This document shows, piece by piece, positions 17,336 to 24,751 of a stretch of DNA of 64,000 nt (its first letter is position 1; each line of letters begins with the position of its first letter). Under the pieces are notes generated by a model, which did not search any database, was not told the origin of the DNA, and worked only from the letters and a program-made list of their open reading frames with translations. The stretch is from positions 38,284-102,283 of the forward strand of contig JAIXPL010000049.1 of NCBI GenBank assembly GCA_027486255.1. The letters run 5' to 3'. Position numbers and translations under genes: made by a program. Origin of the DNA: Comamonadaceae bacterium. GTDB taxonomy: Bacteria > Pseudomonadota > Gammaproteobacteria > Burkholderiales > Burkholderiaceae_C.

Positions 17336-18098
17336 GGTAGCCTCCCTCCACGGGCAGGGTCACGGCATTGATCCAGCGGCTGGCATCGGAGAGAAGAAAA
17401 GCTATCGGGTGGGCCACATCCAGCGGCTGGCCGATGCCCATGGGGTGCTGATCGAGCATGTACTGGTACTGCTCGGCCGTCATGGTGGCGCGGGAGCGTG
17501 CCGCCATCTCGGTCTCCACCAGGGCCGGCGCCACCGCGTTCACACGGATGCCGTCGCGCAGGAATTCCATGGCCAAGGCACGCACGGCCGACATGAGGCC
17601 GCCCTTGCTGGCGGCATAGACCACGTTGCCTGGCTGGCCGATCATGCCGGCAATCGAGGAGACAAACACCATGGCCGCCGGTTCGCCCTTGCAGCCCTTT
17701 TGCCGCATGCCGCGTGCCAGTGCCAGGGCGCTGCCCAGGTTGACCTGCATGGTCTGGTCAAAAAAGGCCTGATCGACCTGGCGCACCGCCCGGGTGAGCT
17801 GGATGCCGGCGCAATGGGCCAGGCCATTGAGCGGACCGTGGCGGGTGCACAGCTCCTTGACCCATGACGGAATGTCATCCATGCCCGACAGATCGAAGGC
17901 TTCGGCCTGATGACCCTCGCCGGGGAGTGTGTCCACCACCGCCTGGAGCCTGGCTGCGTCTCGCCCGTTGGCGATGACGCGCGCGCCCAGGCTGGCCAGC
18001 AACTCGGCCGTGGCCCGGCCGATACCGGTGGAGGCCCCCGTGACGAGCACGGTGCGTCCGGTCATCTGCATGGGTAGGGCAAGAGGCGGCAGGGTCAT
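17325..18098 (-). CDS. Short-chain dehydrogenase/reductase, FabG-like (SDR 3)
   Basis: A 257-aa SDR with TGASTGIGRATAELL, HCAGIQ in place of NNAG, VFVSSIAGMIGQPGNVVYAASKGG (Ser, Tyr-x3-Lys), and a C-terminal VTLPVEGG. It lies 15 bp after ACP 2 and overlaps the acetyltransferase by 11 bp. It is the best match in the window to the decayed SDR fragment at ~22000-22450, which shares GAR..xxGRxxxRLQAV and VVYxASKxG...SAV. Its substrate is presumably a 3-oxoacyl-ACP. Confidence 0.85.
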   Translation of the reverse strand: MTLPPLALPMQMTGRTVLVTGASTGIGRATAELLASLGARVIANGRDAARLQAVVDTLPGEGHQAEAFDLSGMDDIPSWVKELCTRHGPLNGLAHCAGIQLTRAVRQVDQAFFDQTMQVNLGSALALARGMRQKGCKGEPAAMVFVSSIAGMIGQPGNVVYAASKGGLMSAVRALAMEFLRDGIRVNAVAPALVETEMAARSRATMTAEQYQYMLDQHPMGIGQPLDVAHPIAFLLSDASRWINAVTLPVEGGYLAR

Positions 18099-18112
18099 GG
18101 TGAATCGGGGTT

Positions 18113-18346
18113 TTAGGCAGTCACCTGCTCGGACACCAGGTCCAACAGGTCGCGCACCGTCTGGGCACTGGAGAGCTTTTCAGCGTCGACGATCACGCCC
18201 AGCGCCTCATCGGCCAGGGCAATGAAACTGATCACGGCCAGGGAGTCCCAATTGTCGAGGCTGTCCAGGGCTTCGTCGCCCTTGAGAGAACCGGCCTCGA
18301 GTTCGAGGACATCGCAAATTTTGTCGAGAAACTGCTGCACGTTCAT
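18113..18346 (-). CDS. Acyl carrier protein 2
   Basis: A 77-aa acidic ACP with the attachment motif SLDNWDSLAVISFIALADE, of the D-S-L type seen in carriers attached to polysaccharide or secondary pathways. It begins 45 bp after pseI and 15 bp before SDR 3. It probably presents the growing acyl chain to the KAS III and SDR enzymes of the island. Confidence 0.85.
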   Translation of the reverse strand: MNVQQFLDKICDVLELEAGSLKGDEALDSLDNWDSLAVISFIALADEALGVIVDAEKLSSAQTVRDLLDLVSEQVTA

Positions 18347-18390
18347 GGAATGCTCCTTGGGGTGGGTGGGGTAACTAAAGAAACGGGGGT

Positions 18391-19464
18391 TCAGGCGGGC
18401 ACAGCCGCCAGGCGCTCGACCAGGGGCCAGGCCAGGGGGGTGCCGCGGGCAATGGGAGCGCGGGCACGGCAGTCGCCCGCCACCAGTTCGGGAAGGTGGC
18501 GCGGATGCAGGCCCAGGCCGGGGCGGATGGAGCGCACGTTGTGCGCCGTCAGCAATTCACCGGCGGCAATGTCGCGCACGGCGTACAGCGAGCGACGGAA
18601 CTCACGACCGCCCTGCTCGCTGGGTTTGAGGTCGTAGCGCACGCGGCCCAGGGCCTGATGGGCATGGCGGCAGCCTTCAACCAGGCGCGAGAACTCCTCG
18701 GGCTCCAGCGAAAAGGCGCTGTCCACACCGCCATCGGCGCGGCGCAGGGTGAAATGTTTTTCTACGATGGCTGCGCCCAGGGCCACAGCGGCCACCGGCA
18801 CGTCGGTGCCGGGGGTGTGGTCCGAAATGCCCACGGGCACGCGCCAGCGGCGGGCCATGTCGACCATGGTCATGAGGTTCACCTCCTCGATGGGGGTGGG
18901 GTAGCCGCTGATGCAGTACAGCAAGGCCGCACCACCTCGGGCACCGGCCACCGCATCCAGGGCTTCCTCGATCTCGGCCTCATCGGCCAGACCCGTGGAG
19001 ATGATCAGCGGTTTACCGGTGGCGGCGGCGCGTCGGATGAGGTTGACGTCAATCATCTCGAAGGAGGCAATCTTGTAGGCCGGGCAGCCCAGGTCTTCCA
19101 GCAGGTCGATGGCGGTCTCGTCAAAGGGCGAGCTGAACAGGGTCACGCTCCGTTCGCGGGCCTTGTCGAACATGGCGCGGTGCCATTCCCAGGGCGTGTG
19201 CGCTTCTTCGTACAGGTTGTAGAGCGTGCGGCCGGACCACAGGCCTCCGCCGATGCGGAACTCCGGCCCGTCGTGGTCAATGGTGATGGTGTCGGCCCGG
19301 TAGGTCTGCAGCTTGATGGCCTGCACGCCACAGTCGGCGGCAGCGTCAATCATTTCGAGCGCGCGTTCCAGACGCCCCTGGTGGTTGCCGGACAACTCGG
19401 CAATCACATAGGGGGCATGGCCCTGCCCGATGGCGATGCCGTTGATGTGGAAGGTGTGGTTCAT
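18391..19464 (-). CDS. pseI: Pseudaminic acid synthase PseI
   Basis: A 357-aa NeuB-family enzyme condensing 2,4-diacetamido-2,4,6-trideoxy-L-altrose with phosphoenolpyruvate to give pseudaminic acid. The N-terminal barrel shows PYVIAELSGNHQGRLE, AIKLQTYRADT, LYEEAHTPWEWH, FSSPFDETAIDLLE and ISDHTPGTDVPVAAVALGA...VEKHFTL. The C-terminal ~70 residues are a SAF/antifreeze-like domain (SLYAVRDIAAGELLTAHNVRSIRPG). The TPWEWH wording favours PseI over sialic or legionaminic synthases. Start at ATG 19464, which overlaps the Rieske gene stop (ATGA). Confidence 0.93.
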   Translation of the reverse strand: MNHTFHINGIAIGQGHAPYVIAELSGNHQGRLERALEMIDAAADCGVQAIKLQTYRADTITIDHDGPEFRIGGGLWSGRTLYNLYEEAHTPWEWHRAMFDKARERSVTLFSSPFDETAIDLLEDLGCPAYKIASFEMIDVNLIRRAAATGKPLIISTGLADEAEIEEALDAVAGARGGAALLYCISGYPTPIEEVNLMTMVDMARRWRVPVGISDHTPGTDVPVAAVALGAAIVEKHFTLRRADGGVDSAFSLEPEEFSRLVEGCRHAHQALGRVRYDLKPSEQGGREFRRSLYAVRDIAAGELLTAHNVRSIRPGLGLHPRHLPELVAGDCRARAPIARGTPLAWPLVERLAAVPA

Positions 19465-20579
19465 ACGAACTCCTTGTGGCTGAAATCGCGCTCCAGCGCC
19501 TGGTGAAACACCTGGATGCGCCCTTCGCACACGCCGATCACCGCCGGGGTGTCCACGTGCGCCATGTTCTGCTGGCACTGCTCGGAAACCACGCGGTCTT
19601 CGTCCAGCACCTGGTCATTGAAATCGACCACCGAATCCAAAATGGCCTGCTGCTGGGCAGGGCTGATGGCCACCGCCGCTCCGGTACCAGCTACCCATAG
19701 GCGGTAGTTCAGCTCGCAGTGACCGGCATCTACCGGGTCATAGGTCTGCACCGACATCAGGGTGCCATTGGTCACGCCAATGGCCAGGTTGGGATAGATG
19801 AAGTAATGGTTGTACTCGTCCAGTTGTTCACTCTGCACAAGGCCTAGCAGACCTCGCACGCGCTTCCACCACTTCTTGGCCTCGGGCGACAAATCGGAGT
19901 GGCCAGTGGAATGCAGGGCGTCGGCCTCGCAGTCCCAGCGGGCGAGCGTGAATTTCTTGAAGGTGTCTGGATGAACCTGGGCCACGTGGTAGATCTCCAG
20001 CACGCTTTCCACCCCGATCTTCCAGTTGGTCTTCCAGGGCATCTTGCGACTGGCCAGGGGCTGGGTCATGAGCTGTGACAGGTGTTCCAGCACATCCCAC
20101 TGAGCGCCCAGGAACTCCCTGAGACTGGGACCTTCCGAGGCTACACGCACGAACAGGAAATTGCCGCAAGCCTCCAGCGCATAGCGCTTGAGGCGGTGCG
20201 GCCCCGCACTCTCGGCATGGATCTGAAAGGACCGGGCGTTGTCCGGAATGCCGGCCGGGGCACCCGAGGCGTCGTAGGTCCAGCCGTGGTAAGGGCAGAT
20301 CAGCTTTCGGTTGCCGCACTCTTGAGTCTGCAGGGTGGCGCGGCGGTGGGCACAGACATTCAAGAAGGCCCCCAACTCGCCAGCAAAGTTCTGTACCACC
20401 ACGGGCAGGCCGCCCACGCTGAGGGTCACAAAGTCATTGGGCTGGGCCAAGGCTGATTTAAAGCCTGCAAACACCCAGTGCCGGCGAAAGACCTCACGCA
20501 TCTCTTGCTCAAAATGAGCCTGGCTGGTGTAGGCGCTGGGCGCCAGACCGTCGCGTCGAGAAGGGGTGATGCCCATCAT
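19461..20579 (-). CDS. Rieske-type non-haem iron oxygenase
   Basis: A 372-aa protein of the ring-hydroxylating oxygenase alpha-subunit family. The N-terminal Rieske [2Fe-2S] ligands are in NVCAHRRATL and LICPYHGWTYD (CxH...CxxH). The C-terminal catalytic domain has the mononuclear-iron histidines in VLEIYHVAQVHPDTF. No reductase or ferredoxin partner is encoded nearby. It is embedded between pseG and pseI with stop/start overlaps on both sides, so it almost certainly acts in the sugar pathway. A precedent is CMP-Neu5Ac hydroxylase, a Rieske enzyme that converts N-acetyl to N-glycolyl. Hydroxylation of the sugar or its acyl group is therefore proposed, not shown. Confidence 0.87.
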   Translation of the reverse strand: MMGITPSRRDGLAPSAYTSQAHFEQEMREVFRRHWVFAGFKSALAQPNDFVTLSVGGLPVVVQNFAGELGAFLNVCAHRRATLQTQECGNRKLICPYHGWTYDASGAPAGIPDNARSFQIHAESAGPHRLKRYALEACGNFLFVRVASEGPSLREFLGAQWDVLEHLSQLMTQPLASRKMPWKTNWKIGVESVLEIYHVAQVHPDTFKKFTLARWDCEADALHSTGHSDLSPEAKKWWKRVRGLLGLVQSEQLDEYNHYFIYPNLAIGVTNGTLMSVQTYDPVDAGHCELNYRLWVAGTGAAVAISPAQQQAILDSVVDFNDQVLDEDRVVSEQCQQNMAHVDTPAVIGVCEGRIQVFHQALERDFSHKEFV

Positions 20580-21628
20580 GACGCCTGTCCTTCCAGCACG
20601 GGGGCGGCGAGGACGCGAGCCTGGAGCTCGCCGGCCACGCGCTGAGCTCCCAGGCCGTCGACCGTGGCTCTGGCCAGCTGAGACAAAGCCTGCAACTGCA
20701 CCGGAGACTGCCACAGGTCCTGGGCAGCCTCCGCCAGGCGCTGGGCCAGGGCAGAAGCCGTGCCTGTCGCTGGGCGACCATCCACCCTGCGGCACCAAGC
20801 CAGCTGAGGATGAGGCAGCAACCAGGCGCCCTGCTCCGCCCCGGTGACGGCAGCCACCGCCGGCGTGGCACTGGCGGCCAACTCGCCCAGGATGCCGCCC
20901 ACCTGCGTGAGGGCCAGGCGCGCGCGGAGCATGAGGCCGGCCAGATGGGGCAGGCGGTGGTGAAGATAGACGCGGGGATGCGCGGGTACATGCGCCTCGC
21001 GCTGGGTGGGCAAGACCACATCCAGTTCTACACCGGCGGGCAGGCATGCCAGCAAGGCTTGTGTGGTGGGCTCGGTCAAGCCCAGGGGGTCGGCGCCGCC
21101 AAAACTCAGCAGCACCCGCTCGTCGCGCTGGTGCCAGGCCAGAGGGGGGGCGACAAAGGTCGGGCCCACCAGGGCATAGGCGGGCCCCAGCAGGGCCTGC
21201 GCATGGGGAGCGCGCAAGGCATAAGTGGCAGCTTGCGCCAAGGGAGAAGGATTGATGACGACATCGGCCCCGTCCAGCCACTGGCCGCGCTCATCGTCCA
21301 GGAACACGAGATCCTGGCCCGGGCGCCGCAGCGCACGGCGCCAGTGCTCGGGAAAGAGATAGCTGTCGATCACCAGCACATCGGCGCGCTCCAGCGGCTC
21401 CCAGGACAGCAAATCGGCCAGTTCGGGAGGATGGACCAGCAACTCGCACCCCTCAGGGGCCAGAAACCTGGGCAACTCCTGCGTGGCCAGGGCCACCTGC
21501 ATCCCTTGCGCCGCAAGCGCATGCGCCAGCGACAGGCAGCGAGCCACATGGCCCAGGCCTGTGCCGACGGCATGGTCCGCCAGGATCAGGACCCTGGTGG
21601 CCGGCGCGAGTGCGGGAGCGAAATACAT
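20576..21628 (-). CDS. pseG: UDP-2,4-diacetamido-2,4,6-trideoxy-beta-L-altropyranose hydrolase PseG
   Basis: A 350-aa GT-B-fold hydrolase that removes UDP from the PseH product. The N-terminal GTGLGHVARCLSLAHAL is the G-x-GH-x-R-C signature of PseG. IDSYLF, FLDDERGQWLDGADVVINPS and the C-terminal VLLSFGGADPLGLT and LTQVGGILGELAASATPAVA also fit. I start it at ATG 21628 (MYFAPALAP), just upstream of the conserved fold. It is the first gene of a nine-gene minus-strand operon and has a sigma-54 promoter 50 bp upstream. Confidence 0.93.
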   Translation of the reverse strand: MYFAPALAPATRVLILADHAVGTGLGHVARCLSLAHALAAQGMQVALATQELPRFLAPEGCELLVHPPELADLLSWEPLERADVLVIDSYLFPEHWRRALRRPGQDLVFLDDERGQWLDGADVVINPSPLAQAATYALRAPHAQALLGPAYALVGPTFVAPPLAWHQRDERVLLSFGGADPLGLTEPTTQALLACLPAGVELDVVLPTQREAHVPAHPRVYLHHRLPHLAGLMLRARLALTQVGGILGELAASATPAVAAVTGAEQGAWLLPHPQLAWCRRVDGRPATGTASALAQRLAEAAQDLWQSPVQLQALSQLARATVDGLGAQRVAGELQARVLAAPVLEGQAS

Positions 21629-21677
21629 GAGAAATGTCCGGAATTCGACAGGTTCAGAGCGCAATGGAAGTGGTCTT

Positions 21678-21695
21678 AAGCAGGACTTATGCCAC
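21678..21695 (-). promoter_or_regulatory. Sigma-54 promoter of the pseG operon
   Basis: The minus strand reads TGGCATAAGTCCTGCTT with GG-N10-GC spacing, very like the activator promoter at 9433 (TGGCATAAGCTTTGCTT). It lies about 52 bp before the pseG ATG. Confidence 0.72.
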
Positions 21696-21764
21696 CCAGC
21701 TATTTAAGGAGTGCCTGGAGGATGGCTTGGGGATCCAAGCCTCTTTCAGCCCTGGGGGGAGAGG

Positions 21765-21993
21765 AACAAGGGGTCTGGCACGCATTCTGCGCACAAGCCA
21801 ACACGGGCCATTGCGAGCTGTCGAAAAATGGACATGCGCGTCAAACCCCACACAGATATCTGCGACCAATCCATCCTGATCACGGGAGGGACAGGCTCGT
21901 TCGGACGAGCCTTCGTTCGCAACGTGCTGGACAACTGCCCCCGCATCAAGCGACTGGTGGTCTTCAGCTGGGAAGAGCTTAAGCAGTATGAAG
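21765..21993 (+). repeat. Left copy of a direct repeat: sigma-54 promoter plus first ~165 bp of pseB
   Basis: Matches 30225-30453 in the same orientation. From the ATG at 21828 to 21992 I count 12 mismatches in 165 bp and no gaps against pseB. The promoter (TGGCACGCATTCTGC versus TGGCACGCAATCTGC) is also conserved. Similarity stops abruptly after TATGAA. Confidence 0.9.
21776..21791 (+). promoter_or_regulatory. Sigma-54 promoter upstream of the broken pseB copy
   Basis: Plus strand CTGGCACGCATTCTGC, GG-N10-GC. It is orthologous to the intact pseB promoter at 30236 and may still fire, although it now drives only a relic. Confidence 0.7.
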
Positions 21994-22450
21994 TGGTTCC
22001 TTGGCGCGCGCCTGGTGATCTGCGGCCGTAACCAGGAAAGGCTACAGGCCGTGCACGCCGAACTACGCGGTGCGGACCATGTGATGCAGGAGTGCGACTT
22101 CGCGCAATCCGAAGGCATAGCCCCCTGGCTAAAGGCGGTATGCAAGGAAGTAAGTGCGCTCAAAGGCCCAACGTACTGCGCGGCCGTGCAGGCAACACGA
22201 CCCATCCAGGCCATCAACACGCAGCTAGTCGACCCGGCGCCCTTACAAAACCTGCGTGCTGCCGTCGAATTGGCGCGGCCGTTGAGGCTCTAGCCTGCCA
22301 TGGGCCCGGTGCCTCGCGGGTACATGCATCTTCATCGGCGGCCCCTAAATACTGCCCCCGACAGCGTGGTCTGCACGGCCAGCAAGAGGGGCATCGTCTC
22401 GGCTGTCTAAAGCCTGGGCAGAGGTCGCCCAGCGTTTGCTTTGTCAGTTT
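21828..22450 (+). pseudogene. Chimeric relic: 5' end of pseB joined to a decayed SDR reductase
   Basis: The first ~55 codons repeat PseB (MDMRVKPHTDICDQ, ILITGGTGSFGRAFV). Just after QYE the match to pseB ends and a different frame continues as SDR-like sequence (FLGARLVICGRNQERLQAVHAEL), then a stop. Farther on, in shifted frames, more SDR pieces are readable: CIFIGG near 22330, and VVCTASKRGIVSAV followed by a stop near 22405. These line up with GAR...GR...RLQAV and VVYAASKGGLMSAV of SDR 3 at 17325. No continuous frame remains, so it is a pseudogene. It marks a recombination junction at the left border of the phosphoramidate operon. Confidence 0.85.
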
Positions 22451-22639
22451 TGGATAACGGAAGACCTAATTGCAGGTATTGCAACACCACAGTTTCCCCC
22501 GGACGAAACCGCTCCAGTTGGCAGTCTTCGAACGAATTAATCCCGAGAATCAGACGGGGAGCCCGTGAATCACCGTTGCAGCTCTAGAAAGCGCATCGCT
22601 ACGAATTGCTGAGTCTGATCTTGGTACGCTCATGACTGA
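22451..22639. other. Unassigned sequence between the relic and the nucleotidyltransferase gene
   Basis: No gene is supported. On the minus strand, about 22590-22420, one frame stays open for ~55 codons between two stops and reads protein-like (RLILGINSFEDCQLERF), without a start codon or a family I recognise. It may be the worn remnant of another gene after the operon end. The base composition is already the lower-GC type of the operon to its right. Confidence 0.35.
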
Positions 22640-23359
22640 TCATGAGGTGTGGTAGCTTAAAAGGTCTTCTGCTGAATCGACCTCCCCCCATTCGCTCGTA
22701 GAAGGCACTGCAGCAATTGGGACTTGCCCCGCATCGATAATCTTTTGCAGAGTGCCAGTCATGTGCATCTTGTCGCATTGATCGGATGTCAGCTCCGAGC
22801 GAATTCGCAGCACCTCCCTCCATCCTTCAGGGGTAAAGCGCAACAAGCCCATGTATTGTCCCTGCACCTCATCCACGGAAGTTGGTTTATTGCCAATCTC
22901 GGCCAAGGTGTGTTCAGGCGTGAGACGGAAGGTTTCAGCATCCAGGAGCGGATCGCCAAAGCGCCGTGTCCACAATTCCAGCCAGTTTGGATCGTAGGTC
23001 ACCGCCAGGGATGCCGCGGAAGTCATGAGCGACTGAACGGCCATCGGACTGTAGAAAATATCTGAGTAGCTAACGATGCAGGGCTCCGCTTGCAGCCAAT
23101 CTTGGGCACAGACCAGCGACGAGACCATATTGGTTTCAGCCCAGCGCGCGTTATGGAATTCGACTAGCCCGCGACTGGCCAACAGTTCTCGCTTATAGCC
23201 GGTAACAATGGCAATGTCCGCAATACCGGCTGCACGCAGCGCTTCCAGTTGCCGATCGAGCAGCGCCTTGCCGCGAAGTTCAACGAGACACTTGGGTTGC
23301 TCATCGGTCAGGTTTTTCATTCGACTGCCGCGTCCGGCGGCAAGAATGATGGCTTTCAT
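22640..23359 (-). CDS. Nucleotidyltransferase, candidate CTP:phosphoglutamine cytidylyltransferase (Cj1416-like)
   Basis: A 239-aa sugar/choline-phosphate nucleotidyltransferase: MKAIILAAGRGSRMKNLTDEQPKCLVEL (nucleotide-binding G-x-G-x-R), IVSYSDIFYS (metal-binding Asp), and ...WGEVDSAEDL near the C-terminus. Generic annotation would be phosphocholine cytidylyltransferase. In Campylobacter, Cj1416 of this family joins CTP to phosphoglutamine in O-methyl-phosphoramidate synthesis, and its partner families surround this gene. The phosphoglutamine assignment is therefore by context. It is the last gene of the eight-gene operon, overlapping the CysQ-like stop by 4 bp. Confidence 0.8.
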   Translation of the reverse strand: MKAIILAAGRGSRMKNLTDEQPKCLVELRGKALLDRQLEALRAAGIADIAIVTGYKRELLASRGLVEFHNARWAETNMVSSLVCAQDWLQAEPCIVSYSDIFYSPMAVQSLMTSAASLAVTYDPNWLELWTRRFGDPLLDAETFRLTPEHTLAEIGNKPTSVDEVQGQYMGLLRFTPEGWREVLRIRSELTSDQCDKMHMTGTLQKIIDAGQVPIAAVPSTSEWGEVDSAEDLLSYHTS

Positions 23360-24141
23360 AACAACTCGCTCTCGTACTCTAGCAATTTGAATTCTTCTCG
23401 GCGATAGGGGGCGCGCAAAGCCAGCAGTCGGGGGTTCCGGCGCCTTGGCTTACCGTACGTCAAAGCCTCGCCTGAGTGCCAATCTAGCACTCGGCCACCA
23501 GCAGCTTCTAGCACAGCCTGCCCAGCCGCTGTATCCCACTCGGAGCTACCCACCAGACGCGGGAACACATCCACCTCTCCAGCAGCCAGCAAGCCGTATT
23601 TCAGCGCCGAGCCAACCGCTACACGCTCGGTGATTCCGTTCCGGTTAGCAAAAACGTCCACATCCGGGTGATCATGAAATCGGCTGGCCGCCATCCGGAG
23701 CGAATCAGATCGCTCATACGCAGACAGCGCCGTCTCACCCCCCTCACGAATTCGCCAAGCACCCATGCCCCTAGCTCCCCAGTAGAGCGAATCTATCGCG
23801 GGGGCAAACACCACGCCGAGCACAGGGCGACCTTGATCCACCAGTGCAATATTCACGGTGAATTCTCCATTTCCAGCCAGAAAGTCCTTTGTGCCATCCA
23901 GCGGATCAACCAGCCAGTAGCGCTCGGCAGCAAGGCATAGATCTTCGCCTTCTTCGGAGACAACGACCAGTCCGCTGCTTGTCAAACGGTCAGTAATCAC
24001 TCGATGTGCCGCCTGATCGGCGAGAGTCAAGGGTGAGCCGTCCTGCTTGAACTGCACAGACAACGTCTGCGGGTAATAGCTCATGATGGCAAGACCAGCC
24101 ACACGCGCTGCCTCAAGGGCGAGTTCTAGCCTCTTATCCAC
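23356..24141 (-). CDS. CysQ/IMPase-family 3'-nucleotidase
   Basis: A 261-aa metal-dependent phosphatase. It has KQDGSPLTLADQAAHRVI, EEGEDL, the signature DPLDGTKDFLAGNGEFTVNI and SSEWDTAAGQAVLEAAGG, the two motifs of the inositol monophosphatase/CysQ family. CysQ removes the 3'-phosphate from PAP. Here, beside an APS-kinase-like enzyme and a sulfotransferase-like protein, it would recycle the 3'-phosphonucleotide left after group transfer. If the donor is 3'-phospho-CDP-amidate, its substrate would be a 3'-phosphocytidine nucleotide. I start it at GTG 24141, overlapping the amidotransferase stop; the track's longer start lies inside that gene. Confidence 0.82.
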   Translation of the reverse strand: MDKRLELALEAARVAGLAIMSYYPQTLSVQFKQDGSPLTLADQAAHRVITDRLTSSGLVVVSEEGEDLCLAAERYWLVDPLDGTKDFLAGNGEFTVNIALVDQGRPVLGVVFAPAIDSLYWGARGMGAWRIREGGETALSAYERSDSLRMAASRFHDHPDVDVFANRNGITERVAVGSALKYGLLAAGEVDVFPRLVGSSEWDTAAGQAVLEAAGGRVLDWHSGEALTYGKPRRRNPRLLALRAPYRREEFKLLEYESELL

Positions 24142-24751
24142 CGAACAGCGCTTTAATTCTTCGTAGATCGCGAGAGACAAAGTTTTCTTCGCGCTCCGGG
24201 TGCCACATCCACCCTTCCCAGGGCAGAGACTGATGGCGAATAGCTTCAATCTCGCCATCCTCACTTCTGGCAACTACTTCAAAGCCTACCGGGCAATTGA
24301 CTAAAGAGAAGCCGTGATAGCTGTTGACCTCGCCGGTAATTTCTCCATTGAGACGATGCCGAGTTCTGACATGCCCTTGAACGGAACATAGGTCTACCCC
24401 CACCCTGTGAGCCATCATCTGCATCCCACGGCAGATACCCAGAAGGGGCCTCTCATAATGGCTGGCATGGTCAAGCAGACGTTCCTCGGTCAAATCCCTC
24501 TCGCGAAACTGCCCAATGTCATTTCCACCCGAAAGTACAAAGGCCTGTGGTTTAACGGCAGCAAGCCAAGCGTCCAACATTTCTAGATCGGACCGGCCAT
24601 CAGGCAAGTCCTTGCACAGCCCGTTGGGTACTGGCACAGGGACAAATCCAGCTACCAGCAATAAGGTGATCAAGCGCTGATCCAAAGCATCCCGGGTTTC
24701 ATTGCGTTCAGCAAAAGTATCCACCCGCTGACTAACGGCAACCACCTTCAT
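24134..24751 (-). CDS. Class I glutamine amidotransferase-like hydrolase, candidate gamma-glutamyl-CDP-amidate hydrolase (Cj1417-like)
   Basis: A 205-aa class I amidotransferase/gamma-glutamyl hydrolase fold. It has the nucleophile elbow GICRGMQMM (Cys), the oxyanion strand VLSGGNDI and WHPERE with the catalytic His-Glu. Such single-domain proteins hydrolyse gamma-glutamyl amides (PuuD group). Cj1417 in Campylobacter cleaves gamma-glutamyl-CDP-amidate to glutamate and CDP-amidate. The order kinase-hydrolase-(phosphatase)-cytidylyltransferase supports that assignment. Start at ATG 24751, giving the ATGA overlap with the upstream gene; the track start at 24811 lies inside it. Confidence 0.8.
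   Translation of the reverse strand: MKVVAVSQRVDTFAERNETRDALDQRLITLLLVAGFVPVPVPNGLCKDLPDGRSDLEMLDAWLAAVKPQAFVLSGGNDIGQFRERDLTEERLLDHASHYERPLLGICRGMQMMAHRVGVDLCSVQGHVRTRHRLNGEITGEVNSYHGFSLVNCPVGFEVVARSEDGEIEAIRHQSLPWEGWMWHPEREENFVSRDLRRIKALFGG

Noticed and set aside
20580-21281. N-terminal extension of the Rieske ORF in the track
   Set aside because: It lies out of frame within pseG and has no relation to Rieske oxygenases. The ATG at 20579 overlapping the pseG stop is the natural start.
21711-22031. Functional second pseB
   Set aside because: Only ~55 of 348 codons match before the frame leaves pseB and stops, so it lacks the catalytic region.
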